Positions 44,676 to 55,834 of a stretch of DNA of 64,000 nt are shown here, piece after piece. Position 1 is the stretch's first letter. Each line of letters starts with the position of its first letter. The notes under the pieces are model-generated. The model made no database searches and was not told where the DNA came from. It saw nothing but the letters and a program-made list of their open reading frames with translations. The translations under genes and the position numbers were made by a program. Source of the DNA: Coleophoma eucalyptorum (Eukaryota; Ascomycota; Leotiomycetes; Helotiales; Dermateaceae); the NCBI GenBank assembly GCA_026120035.1, contig JALRME010000003.1, forward strand, positions 248,001 to 312,000, in the 5' to 3' direction.

Positions 44676-46024
44676 TCATGTCTTTTTTTGTAGGGCTCGT
44701 TGCTCATTCATGACCTTCCACAGCCCTTCATTTTCTCTCTGCAGCTTGCTCTCGCGACTATTGGAGGTAGAGGGAGTGACGAAGCTTGAGATGGCACGCT
44801 CTAACACATCTAATGGAAATCCGGGACCTTGCAAGATCCGGTCGAACGAGTTCTGTTCTTGAGTCGATCTACCAATAAACTGGGCCGCGAGCGTATAATC
44901 ACCTTCTCCAAGCTTAGGCTTCATGATAGTGATTGCTTTGGTTTTCTTTGATTCCGCGAAGGGCGAAAGCATGATCAGGTTCGTTACCGGCGCATTTAAG
45001 TCAACAACTTCTCCTCCCGAAATAGCACGGAGGCCAGTGTCCCACCGTGCAACTTTTCCAGAAGCATGGCCAGAAAGGAGCGTGGTGCCATCGTGGCTCA
45101 GTCCAAGACAATTGCATGCTCCTGGATTGAAAGATGCCGTCCATGGAGGATACGTGACTTGAACAGGAGTATCTTGAAGTCTTGTATCATAGAGGGGGTT
45201 GAGCACCGCCGTCGCCGTTGTAAACTCTAAAAGCTGCAGAGAGCCATCCTCGAAGCCGACATAAACGGCTCTATCGCATGGGTCAAGTGCCAGGCACAGA
45301 GGAGTTGTCGGAAGTAGGAATGTGCGGAGGAGGGTGCCAGACTGATGATTCCACACAATACATGTGTTATCCCTGCTTGCTGAAACGCATATATTTGTCG
45401 AGGTTGAGCTATGTCCCACGGCAAGTGATGTGATGGCGGCTCGGTGGTTAGATAAGGTTCGAAGGGGCTCGTGTGTTTCATTCGAAGTCAGCGATAAGAG
45501 CCTGGGAATCGACCAGATATTGATATTTGAATCCTCTGATCCAGTGATCAGATGCGTTTGATCTGCCACAATGCACGATATCGCCTGCAAATGTGCAGCA
45601 GGAGTTGAAGTTTGCCTTCCCGTATAGACCTGCCACCAGGGATCTCAGTTAATTTCTCAAACATATTGGATATATGTGAACGAACCTCCCACAGTATAAC
45701 TCGCCCCTCCGCTGTGCCAAGTACAACAATACCATCCCCGACAAGTGTCAAACTATGTATCCTTTCTGGAAACGAGACCAAGGCCTCTTGATTTCCGCGC
45801 TCTCTTGAGTACACATGCACTACAGCTTTGTCTGCCTGCGCTGCAAAGATATGGGTTGAGTTTGCAGCAAGGGTGTTGACTGGCGTTGAGCTTTTCTTCA
45901 GGGTTGATTCGATCTTGGGAGTCGGGTACAGGGCATGTAGGTGTATGCCGACATCTTTGGCGATGGCGGTGTTGGCAGACTTTGGCTGCGCGCGAATAGA
46001 GGTGATGAAGCCTTCGGACAGCAT
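44676..46024 (-). CDS. IPI3: WD40 protein IPI3, pre-60S ribosome maturation
   Basis: 430 residues, exons 46024-45686 and 45629-44676 (56-nt intron starting GTTCG). IPI3 forms the Rix1 complex with Rix1 and Ipi1. That complex joins pre-60S particles and assists ITS2 processing and Rea1 recruitment in the nucleoplasm. The start MLSEGFITSIRAQP is typical of the family. Blades include VVHVYSRERGNQEALVSFP, IVVLGTAEGRVILWE joined to VYTGRQTSTPAAHL, HLITGSEDSNINIWSIPRLL, ICVSASRDNTCIVWNHQSG, AVYVGFEDGSLQLLEF and LLSGHASGKVARWDTGL. The C-terminus is a short helical segment (RESKLQRENEGLWKVMNEQR), matching the family's final coiled region. An in-frame ATG 13 codons upstream (46063) is less likely the start. 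Confidence 0.93.
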
Positions 46025-47853
46025 GGTGATGATATTATTGTTGGTCGATGGAAATGCAGACAAACAGAAACCTTAGGCAGGTCTCCCAAATAAGAAGCAG
46101 ACTGTCGTGGTTCTGAGTGGACAGGAGGACCTGATGCCGCAGCTAGATGAGCGAGGGACTGGCTTGAAAGGAAGTAACAAGCTTCAATCTCTCATGGCTC
46201 TTTTGGGATGGAAGTGCCAAGGTGCAGAGATGCAGAGTACTGGGTAGCTCGAGGCTGTAAAGTCCCGTTCTGAATCAGTGCTACCAAGATGCTGGAATTA
46301 GAGCTAGACAAGGAATATTCACATGGGCTTCAATTCAAGATGAGCTGAAAGAAAAATAAATCAAGGGCTCGAATGCTTTGGTGCAAGTGGACTCTTCGCA
46401 AAATTGCAATATCTTGATGGTACCTTCGTATTGGTATTGGGGTATGATTGCTTCTGTGTGCGTCTCTATTAGGCTGCTTTTTCTGTCGTGCGTGCAGCAG
46501 GTTCCTCCTTGTCCGCGATATTTCTTATTTCTCTGCTGCATCTTTTTGTTTTTTTTTTCTCGATAGAAGAGCACCGACCGCATGCAAAGTCCGGTCCTAA
46601 ATTACTATGTCCACCCTAGCTCACCGCCTCAGCTCAGAAGTATTGTACTGCCCTGGAGTATTCTGGCAAGTGCGCTGCAACAATGTTGTTATTTTTTAAT
46701 TTTAGAAAAAAAGAAGAATAATAAAACATGTATATAAAAGCAGCTCAGCCATGAAGTATGGAATAACCTGGAGTGTTGCTCTATAACATTAGTCTTAGGA
46801 TAAGATGGCGGACGTAGAAGAAAATTATTACAAGTTTTCGATTTGTTTTCATACGGACTGGTCGTTCTACTATCCGCACGCCCCTCTCAATCCCCATCAA
46901 TCGACGTTAATTACACCGCCTTCGGGCTCGTCGATGCTGTCATGTGATGTGGCCAAGAGCAAAAGAAATATATCAACTGTACCTTGCTGAACCGTGCCAT
47001 GCTGCCGCGAATCTAATCGCTTGATTCATGATTCCGCAGCTCTGCCCTGCTTTCTTGCTCGCCCAAGCCATCTTGCTCCCCTTCGTACTCTTTGCATCGT
47101 TTTTATTGTGAAACAGGTTGTTTGACAGTCGTTCATCCAAACACCATGTGAGCCTTAGGTCCTTGCATCGCCGACTATCTACTTCCCGCATACGATCTGT
47201 CACAACCCGAAGGCTTTCTCCGCTTCTATTCTTCCAGCCAACCGAGCATCTTTATGTCGAATATGATTACTACGAGTCACAGACCCTTATATGAGCCCCT
47301 TGTCCCGATGCCCTTCCGCGGCCCTGGACTGTGGCTTCCCGATCGTCCTCGACTAACTCGCCTCGACCTCTTCAGATGAACCCAGCACCTTGGACCATGA
47401 TGCACCTTAAATTACAGCAAGGAATATGAGATCCCTCTCCATTTCTGACCATTCTCGTTGTCCTAATGGTTGATTGTCTCCCCCCCAGCAACTGCGAGGG
47501 TGAGCAAATGCTCGTCCAGCAGCTGAACTGCCGTAGCCTTGCATCTTCTGCAGATGAGTAGTAGGAACAGACTCACTTTTGTCACAATTTGGAATATTGC
47601 GGGCCGTTCACATAGACAGCCAGGTAGGTGGCCAGAAGATATATCTCATGGGCCCATCCTTCTTCCTACCACCCTTCTTTCCTCCTGATGAGTAGTACCA
47701 TCTATAGTTCTACACACTACTGCACCCGTTGGCTGCGTGCTTTTTCTTGAAACTTTGCATGTGTGCCACGACTTCTAGCAAAGTCGCGTCGCCATCACCA
47801 CTCCTTATTGTTTTCTTGTTTTCTCCCTTTTACACAAGCCTACCGTTCCTACC
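46025..47853. other. Divergent intergenic region
   Basis: About 1.8 kb between IPI3 (leftward) and the disordered-protein gene (rightward); both promoters lie here. The last 600 bases are C/T-rich leader-like sequence ending in a good ACCATGG context. No gene, RNA or notable repeat seen. Confidence 0.6.
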
Positions 47854-50099
47854 ATGGATAACATCAGTTCTGCTGATTCTCAGGGGCGAAGCCATACTTT
47901 CACCACCTCAGGGCAATCCCGCTTGCGTTTACATATGACACGGTCGAATCAGTTTCTGACAAGATCAGTGTACCACACTGGCGACTACGCCATTCCACGA
48001 TGTCCATCGTTACCGTCCTTACCACTACCTAAACTGGTGCATTCATCAGAGCCATCTTTCAAGAGTAGAAGCCCTGAAATCAAACGACCCTCGTCGGCAA
48101 ACACAATACGCAGATCAGTGTCCGGAATGAAACGTCTGCTTCCTTTAAAGCTTACCTCACCACCTTTGCCAACCTCCACTACGTGGGCCTCTCCAATTGC
48201 AAGCTCGGAGGCGGTGCTTAACGTCAAGCAGCAAGCCGAGCATCCCCAATCATCATATTATTCGCATTCATTTTCATCAGATGCAGCGTTTGCTGGCAAA
48301 CGCCCTTCACTAGTAAACAGGGGTACATCAATTTACATGAAGCAAAACCCCCAGTATCCGGGTCACAGCTATCCTAATGACAGAAATATCGCTCGGCACT
48401 GTCCTCTGGGGTCGTCTTGTAATGAGCTTTGCTGTAAAGTTGATGAGTATTCAGATAGCGAGGGTACCGGCCTTGGTCCCTCTCACTCTAACTACATCGA
48501 CTATAACGACGAGCACGCAACTTCCTCAGATGCTACTTCCACCATTATTCACCCCAGCCACTCCGAGTTATCATTCAAATGCTTGGGTGATAAGTTCTTC
48601 AATGAAGGTTCTTGGTTGAGAAAGACATCACATCAGTGGAGCAATACCAACTTAGAATATCTTCCTGAACTTCTCATCGACAATATGCCTAGATCAATCG
48701 ATATCGAGGGGTGGATTAGTGACAGCACTGGCAGCAGCTGTAGTGATTCTGATGAGGACGATCTTGTAAGTCTCTTGATATTCTCCATACTTATCAACTA
48801 ACCACTTTCTAGTCATGTGCTACAGCGCTTGCACCTGCCAGAGCCCAGGTTGTGAATGTCAACCGCGGAAACGATCTCAATATCATGATTCCACCACGAT
48901 CTTCATCCCTAGCTCGAGGGGATAGCCAACCTTCTGTGGGTAGAGGACGGAAGAGCCGTATGTCTGTGCGAAATGAACGACGTCCAAGGACTCCTCGTTA
49001 CGGTTCCTGGGACGAGTCTCACGAGGATTCAGATGATTCACTTAACGAGAGAGTCGGCCGGTCTGAGATTCCTAGGAGCCGACTTGATCTTGCTATGGCA
49101 AGCCCTCCAGTCTCACCAACTCATTCAGCTGGGTCATCTTCGTCGATGGTCGAGCAATCAATCATTGCAGATGGTCGTGCAACTTTTGGAAGGTCAGGCA
49201 GTTCTTTGTACCAGGCCATAAATCGACCTGACTCACCACATTCGCCCACGAGCTCCGTCATGGATATCATCGATGCTATCGAGGGAGCAGTGAATGGCTT
49301 CCCATCCACAATGCTTCTTCTTGATGCACCGTGTCTTGGACAGATTCGAACTCATCTAAGACAATGCCCAACCATTTCGGAGGCACACTCTCCTCATCTG
49401 TCACCATTCCCTACTCCTGCAGAACGCCGGTTTCACAGAAGTCCCCTCCGTGGCTCAAGGTCTCATCGGAATCTTCGCCAACCATCCCTAGACCGCCTCC
49501 AGGCACGTCCATTGACACCAGTGTCACGCACCCATCCGCCTCTAGATAGAATCGACACCAGTGTTGGAGGGTCACCGCCGATCAATAGGCTCTCCTCGCC
49601 ACTTCGATCGCCTACCTTCCTCTCTCTAGAGTCACGAAGATCTAGCTCTGAGACCACAACGACCAAATCATCCCCTGCGTCACACAATCTACAACCCTTA
49701 AGAACTATCTTCCCAAAAACCAGTGATTTCATGCGGTCAGCACTCTACGCACATATTCTAGCATACATATTTCTTACCTCTCTTTCACACCCAGCCTCAG
49801 CCCAACAACAGTCGCAAAACATTTCTGTCCCGATTTATACGTCGACGTCAATCCCTTCCAAGGCAGCCTCAACACTCGGCATACCAACAGGAACAAAACT
49901 GCCCCCGACAAATACCAATATGCACATTCATGGACTCGAAGAACAGGTTGTTACCTGTATCCGGAAGCTCGTTGGTGGCATGGAGGGGAAGGTCGGTTGG
50001 AGCATGGAAGGAGATGCTCGAGGCCGTTTCCTGGATCGCGTTTTCCTGAGAGCTTTGGTAGAGGTGGTTAAGGGGTGTGAAATTCGCATTTTCAATTGA
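47854..50099 (+). CDS. Large Ser/Pro/Arg-rich protein, mostly disordered, function unknown
   Basis: 732 residues, exons 47854-48765 and 48813-50099 with a 47-nt intron (GTAAGT, CTAAC, CTAG). Most of the chain is low-complexity and predicted disordered. Notable parts are an acidic patch DSTGSSCSDSDEDDLSCAT at the splice joint, basic SR motifs (SVGRGRKSRMSVRNERRPRTPR), many SP/TP sites such as RPDSPHSPTSS and FPTPAERRFHRSP, and a hydrophobic helix-like segment near 635-655 (ALYAHILAYIFLTSLSHP). The C-terminus looks folded (LEEQVVTCIRKLVGGMEGKVGW, then FLDRVFLRALVEVVKGCEIRIF). The plan suits a phosphoregulated scaffold or cortical factor, but I recognise no family. The continuous frame across both exons and the clean intron support a real gene. 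Confidence 0.78.
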
Positions 50100-50684
50100 C
50101 TTATTTTCTCTTCATTTGCTCTAATTTCCCTTCCGGACACTCGTTTGACAGTTATTCTAGCCTGGGATTGTGGTTCTTTGTGCGCGGTGTTTTGGTGCGT
50201 TTGCACTTCACGCAGTCTTCTATGTCACAAATTTTCCTGTTGATATTTATTTTCGCCGTTTCATAATTTTTTGTGGAAGGGAACAAAAGTAGGGATCTGA
50301 TTCTGTGGCACATTCATTACGACTGTTCAAGACCTGTGTGCATCTATAGTATTGATTAAATTATCATCATAACTCATTCACTTAATGCTTGATAAATATT
50401 CCCCTTCACATTTTCTTATCTGGCTCTATGAGCCTTGGGTTCGACGATAATTATATTTATTTCTTGCTTTTGTTATTTTTTGAATCCAACGATTCGGTCC
50501 ATGGGACGTTCCATGAAGAATACGGGATGGGCAAGGTGGATGGGCAAGGTGGACAAGCAAATGAGTTTACCCCTCACCACCCATCATATCAAATCCTAAG
50601 AAATAAAATATTTTTAACACTTCCCTCGAAAATTCTTACATAAGTCTAAATAACACATTCCACACCAACAATCACTGAATACCC
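50100..50684. other. Intergenic 5' of the tRNA gene
   Basis: 585 bases: 3' flank of the preceding gene, then an AT-rich stretch and an imperfect doubled unit (gatgggcaaggtggac-like, about 50526-50555). No gene recognised. Confidence 0.55.
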
Positions 50685-50784
50685 GCCCGGGTAGCTCAAT
50701 CGGTAGAGCGTGTGGCTCTTAAACAGTCCACACCAGACTTTCAAGAACACCTCAAGGTCGCGAGTTCGAGCCTCGCCTCGGGCT
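50685..50784 (+). tRNA. tRNA-Lys (anticodon CTT) with a 27-nt intron
   Basis: Acceptor GCCCGGG pairs with CTCGGGC (one G-T). The D arm is GCTC/GAGC. The anticodon loop CTCTTAA has CTT at 50718-50720. The T arm GCGAG/CTCGC has loop TTCGAGC. The variable loop is AGGTC. An intron at 50722-50748 sits one base 3' of the anticodon, the canonical eukaryotic site. The exon halves give anticodon stem TGTGG/CCTCA, with a T-T mismatch at the third pair (positions 29:41). The internal A and B boxes of Pol III are present in the D and T arms. A T8 run lies about 44 bases downstream. It is probably functional, but the mismatch and distant terminator leave some doubt. Confidence 0.88.
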
Positions 50785-52837
50785 CAATCCCCGAGGTTCC
50801 CAGCATCTGTTGGGAGCTTTCCATAATATTTTTTTTGGCTTTTCTATCAGCTTTAATTTGAACTCTTTCAATTTCTTTTTGGTCCTGGTTCCGACAGGAA
50901 GGGGCTCGTGAGTAAGTGCATGCTAGTAGTAGACTTAGAAGGAATGTATGGGTCCTCGCTCTGTTTAGGCCGTGCAGAGTTTTTTTTTCAAAGAAATCAA
51001 GCGAAAGATGGCACGGAAGACCTCGGTGAAGCAGGCTTCTGTTTTCTTTCCCTCGTCGCTTATTCTTTAGATCCTAATTGTTAGGATTCTTTCTTTTTAA
51101 CTTGTTTCTAAGGTATGATAGGATGCTTCATCACTTTCTACTCTGTTTCTCCAGTTCCATCGAACAACATACAAGCCAGTCTGGGAGACCGAACCACCCA
51201 AAGAGCTAAGCTGTTATTGCCAAAAGGTGCTCGAAGAAGCAATATTGGTCTATACTTTCGCGCCAGAACGATCCTGGCAGTTGAACTCGACTTCATGGTT
51301 CATCGGGGCGTGAGCTTCGAGTATCGTTAATAATGAAATGGCAATCTGGACGCGAGGTGGGGGAGTCGTGTACAATTTAGCACGGAAACTTGCATAAACT
51401 CGATCAAGTGAAACCGGATGCATTCTTACTTGAAAATACAACATGAATATGCACAGTTGTATGCAAAAATATGATTTACTAGAACCTGTGCTTCGCAAGA
51501 AACATTTGCCTGAAACTGGATTATTGCCGCCCGAAACATCATCTTAGGTTCGCTCTGCGCAGAGAAGAATCCCAGTGAGGCTGACACCGCACTCCTGGTT
51601 AGCGCCACCTCAGTCCACTAGGTATGCATCATGATTATTTGAAGGCTACTCCACAGCCTCATTGCCAGTATGTCTGCATTAAACTAACCATTAAGGGACT
51701 GGGCCCTCTTATCATAATAAGTTACGATACTGCCAGTTCAAGGCATTCCTATTTCAAGACTGGGTCAGCACAACGAGAATCATGATCATCAATAACAGGA
51801 TCTCAACATTAACATCCTAGTTCGCGGGTGCCGAAAGCTTGCTCTCTTTGTCCTCATGAAATACCCTACCTTCACGTTGTGCATTAGCACCACTATCATA
51901 TCCTCCTAGAGCAGGAAGAGCGTCTTCAGTCCTAGGTAGTTAAAAAAAAAGTGCAGCACGTGGCAATTATCTTTAACTTACAACGCTGTACTCCAAGTAT
52001 CAGCTTGGGTGCAACGTGGGCGTATCCCTTGCAGGATCGCATTAACACTACTGTATCCCTTAGCTTGCTAAGGTGTGTGACGATCAAAGATGGTCGAAGT
52101 CTGTAGCATGGAGCCTTAGATCTATTCGCTTCTTTATTTTCGAGCTTTATGTGCATCCTGTGTAAACTTAACATACGTAATTTGGGGGTTTAAATTCGGC
52201 TATTGATCGATGCAGGCTTAGCTTTGGAATACCGCACCATGCGAGCGACAGGTCAGTAACTTTCAACTCACAGTATTGTTAGTGATAATATCTTCCAACA
52301 TAGTAGAGTACATGCAAATCCTTTAAAACCGTCGCTGTTATTAGACCCGAGCTTGATGCTGCCATTAGAGTTATTGGTAGGTTCCACGAGGGAATGATGG
52401 GGGGGGGGTAGGACAAAATAGCTTAGCATAAGAAGTCTCATGATTTATTGTAGGGAACTAGACCCAAATAATATGCTAGGTAAGAGTTCTTCGAATTCGA
52501 ATAGGGTTGTAGGTTTGAACAATCTCCTTTGTGTGTAATTTTGTCCATGCCGGATTCAGCAGCAAACTCAAGATGTTTAACCGACGACAATAGACAGTTC
52601 TTCGTTATTTTATCGATATAACCCATTTCGTTCGCCAATGGTATTAGAAACGGTAGAATATTCATTACTAAGTTGCGCACTTGAAATATTTCTGGTCTAG
52701 TGAAGTGGCGTGTCCAATAGCATAGCTATCTCCGTCAATGCTTGGTGAGATCCTCGCTTCGAGGTATTTCTGGCGATTTTATCTTTAATAGTGGAGTGGA
52801 TGTTTGATATTGACAATAGTATCCAAATAAGAAATTA
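50785..52837. other. Intergenic, no gene recognised
   Basis: About 2 kb of AT-leaning DNA after the tRNA. It contains a 9-10 G run near 52400 and only short, motif-free frames on both strands. I looked for transposase or reverse-transcriptase motifs and saw none. Confidence 0.55.
50797..50836 (+). terminator. Likely Pol III terminator region: small hairpin then T8
   Basis: TCCCA (50798-50802) can pair with TGGGA (50811-50815). A run of eight T follows at 50829-50836. It is the first long T run after the tRNA, although 44 bases from its 3' end. Confidence 0.5.
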
Positions 52838-53680
52838 TTATTCATCAACACCAATATACATCTCATCCATAAACTTAGCACACTCTTTCCACGCCAAAAC
52901 CTCTTCAAAATTGCCACCTCCAACCTCCTCCGCCCGGACTTCTGGCCTCAGCTCATTCACATAGTGAAAGTACTGCCAAAGAACATCATCCCTTGCGCAA
53001 AGTGCCAGCATGGGACACTTGATCTGCATAAAATTCTTCTGCCGGTCTGAATTCCACACGGCTCCATATATCTGCATTCGTCCCAACCAAGCACGGGCAT
53101 GATCCAAGAGCTCGCTTTGCATAAGTTCCAAGTCCTCAGCTACTTCGCCTTGCTGTAGATAATTCCAGGTCTTAAGCAGGTGAGACCCATCCATGACAGG
53201 CTTGTTGAATGGGGCAAAGTAATGTGATTTCATCTCCAATCTCTCGGCTTCATTCATCAATCCGGCACCAATCATAGTGATGCTTTTGATGTACTCAGCG
53301 TATGTTACGCCCATTTCTAATGCTAGGGTAGATCCCGAATGATGTCCACACAGATGGACTTTCTTTCCAGCGGTAAAGAGGCCAAGCTGTCGGAATACCT
53401 CCTCGAAAATTGAGCAGTACCATGTTGTCGAGTAAGGTGGTGACGGATCGAGTTCCGTATCGAAACTACCTCCAAATCCCGGCATATCAGGTGCATAGCA
53501 CGGATGGCCTTGAGAGACATAATACTCGATCAGATTTTCATAACTTTTGGAAGACGAAGCCGACTTGTGAAGAAATATAATCGGCGTTTTTTGTGTATCT
53601 GTCAATGGCAAGGCATATCGATAATGTATTTGTCCAAGAGAAGTATCGGCGTAGCCTTTCTTTATGACCGATGGCGCCAT
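52838..53680 (-). CDS. Alpha/beta-fold hydrolase with His at the nucleophile position
   Basis: Intronless, 280 residues from the ATG at 53680; a non-ATG upstream extension was ignored. Fold elements: QIHYRYALP, TPIIFLHKSASSSKSYENLI (oxyanion region), CYAPDMPGFGGS, then the elbow VHLCGHHSGSTLALEMG, CPMLALCARDDVLW (acid Asp) and EEVGGGNFEEVLAWKECAKF. In the elbow G-H-H-S-G the central nucleophile position is His, with a Ser just after it. The usual late catalytic His falls where GGGNF has Asn. A subgroup of alpha/beta-fold proteins with GYHTG/GHHTG elbows and GGNF endings exists, so this looks like a family trait, not decay. It is divergent from the flavin monooxygenase gene, 372 bases away, suggesting co-regulation. 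Reaction unknown. Confidence 0.85.
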   Translation of the reverse strand: MAPSVIKKGYADTSLGQIHYRYALPLTDTQKTPIIFLHKSASSSKSYENLIEYYVSQGHPCYAPDMPGFGGSFDTELDPSPPYSTTWYCSIFEEVFRQLGLFTAGKKVHLCGHHSGSTLALEMGVTYAEYIKSITMIGAGLMNEAERLEMKSHYFAPFNKPVMDGSHLLKTWNYLQQGEVAEDLELMQSELLDHARAWLGRMQIYGAVWNSDRQKNFMQIKCPMLALCARDDVLWQYFHYVNELRPEVRAEEVGGGNFEEVLAWKECAKFMDEMYIGVDE

Positions 53681-54052
53681 TTCTGATCGTATGAGATAAC
53701 TTCGTTGAATTTGTGTCCCGGTCTTCTGCAAGAGCTTACAGATATCTGGTCATCTTATGTTTCTATACTTTATCTTCCGTTGCTGATTGTGTATTGTCGG
53801 TCATCGGGTCGGAAATCCCTGCCGCTTTCGGATGAGCAGACCCGTGCTGAGCTCAAAAATGCGGCATACGCCTATAGCTCTTCTTCGTTCATACACCAGC
53901 TATGTAAGGTGGGATAGTCCTGATAAAGAACGAAGACATGCCACATCGACTTCTTCGAGTTGCGCGGAACTACTTCCGAAATATATCTTTCTTCTTGGAC
54001 TTGCCAACAATTTTCAATAGACCCTTCTTTTGACGAGCTCGCTGAATAAAAC
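53681..54052. promoter_or_regulatory. Compact bidirectional promoter with clustered CGG triplets
   Basis: 372 bases shared by the leftward hydrolase and rightward monooxygenase. Around 53798-53824 there are CGG triplets at 53798, 53805 and 53810, and a CCG at 53822. The last two form CGG-N9-CCG. Such paired triplets are typical of Zn2Cys6 binding sites. That they act here is inference. Confidence 0.45.
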
Positions 54053-55834
54053 ATGGGATCAGAGGTTCCTACTAAGAGAATATTTCTCAATTTTTTCGAA
54101 GTACGTGCCCACGTACAAAATCTGACAGTTGCTCGCTATGCGTATCTTCCATCTCTTAACACCTGTACTAACACCTTAAACCTACACAGAAAGCATGTGC
54201 TGGGAATCATATGTCGCCAGGACAATGGAAGTGAGTAAAGATCCATGATCCTTGAATTTTCGACTAACTGTAAGCAACAGAGATCCTAAAGACACAACAA
54301 CCAGTAAAGATCGCCTTCCATACTGGCTAAAATTAGCCAAGCTAGCAGATGAGGGTAAAATTAGCTGTATTTTCTTCGCTGATGGATATTCCACGCACGA
54401 AGTTTATGGTGGTAACTCTGATCCGATGTTTCGTGCTGGCACACAAGCTGCTGCTCTAGACCCTATGGTTTTAATTCCAGCAATGGCTTCCGTAACCGAA
54501 AATGTAGCCTTTGGTGTGACAGGATCCACGAGTTACCTGAATCCATATATCCTAGCGAGAACAATGAGTTCCTTGGATCATCTGACAGATGGCCGTGTGG
54601 CTTGGAACATCGTTACAAGCTGGAGTAAGGGAAGTGCTGATGCTTTGGGTGCTGATGATGTTGTGAGGATCAATTCAATGTGTGCAGTACAGTTTCACTA
54701 ACAAAGTCGAGATTCCTCACGATGAAAGATATGAAATTGCAGAAGAATATATGGATTTATGTTACAAGTAAGTAGCTTAAAGGTTCACGTTTCGAGAAAT
54801 GCTACTGATTCACTTTTAGGTTGTGGGAAGGTTCTTGGGCGGATGATGCCGTAATACATGATATAGCAACTAACACGGCTTGGGACCCCAATAAGATCAA
54901 GAAGATTGTACACAAGGGCAAATATTTCAAGTGTGATTCCAGATACCAGACACATCCGAGCCCTCAAAGGACTCCGTTACTGTTCCAAGCAGGCGCCTCC
55001 AGTGAGTATACCTCCCAGCTAGTACATGAGAGAGGTGGGGCAACTACTAATCATATTTTCTCTCAGAGGCTGGAAGAGTGAGTCTACTAGGTTCTTGGAG
55101 ATTTTAACTTACATATTTCCCAGTCATTTGCATCGAAGCATGCAGAGGCGATATATCTTGGAGGACTCCTTCCGTCTTCAGCAGCAGCATCTGTCAAACA
55201 AATTCGTGACCTTGCAGTGGCTCAGGGAAGAGACCCCAACGCAATCAAGTTCTTCTCAGGTATATCGCCCATTATCGGAAAGACGATGGAAGAAGCATCT
55301 GAGAAATATGAGCGTGCCCGTAAGAATGCCGATATAATCGGTGGTTTAGCTCAATTCTCTGGCTATACAGGTATCGACTTGTCAACTCTTCCCCTGGATG
55401 AGCCATTCTCTCTGGATGACACTCCAGGACAACATGCTATCCATGGTGCCATCGATGCCTTCAATGCAGCATCCAAATCGGGTTCGGAGAAAGATGAAGT
55501 GTGGACTCCAAGAAAGCTTGGGGAGAAAATGGCTCTTGGTGGTTTCCACCCTGCGCCGGTTGGGACTCCAGAAATGGTAGCAGACGTATTCGAACAGTGG
55601 GTTAGGGAGGCTGATATCGATGGGTTTAACATCAGTTATACGACCGCACCTGAAAGTTTCGAAGACGTAGTGCATCTATTGAGGCCAGAATTGGTGAAGA
55701 GGGGAATGATGTGGGAAGACTATGATGTGCCTGGAGGCACCGCAAGAGAGAACTTATATGGCCAAAGCCAGAGTAAATTGCGATCGGATCACTACGGTAG
55801 TCAGTTTGTTTGGAAGCCGGATGAGGTGAACTAA
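54053..55834 (+). CDS. Class C flavin-dependent monooxygenase, NtaA/SnaA/DszA type
   Basis: Luciferase-fold enzyme of 476 residues. It uses reduced FMN from a partner reductase to oxygenate small organics. Seven exons: 54053-54100, 54190-54230, 54281-54662, 54712-54767, 54820-55001, 55067-55077 (11 nt) and 55124-55834. Joined sequence gives RIFLNFFEKACAGNHMSPGQWK, LPYWLKLAKLADEGKISCIFFADGY, AFGVTGSTSYLNPYILARTMSSLDHLTDGR, AWNIVTSWSKGSADALG, HDERYEIAEEYMDLCYKLWEGSW, LLFQAGASKAGRSFASKHAEAIY, and IDGFNISYTTAPESFEDVVHLL. All of these are conserved blocks of the NtaA group. An apparent frame break near 54665-54711 is resolved by a 49-nt intron with branch point CACTAAC. The partner reductase is not in this window. 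Divergent from the hydrolase. Confidence 0.92.

Noticed and set aside
50785..52837. Possible transposon in the 2-kb gap after the tRNA
   Set aside because: tRNA flanks often attract elements, but I saw no coding motif, long terminal repeat or inverted repeat.
54663..54711. Possible frameshift making the monooxygenase a pseudogene
   Set aside because: A standard short intron with a CACTAAC branch point restores the conserved sequence.
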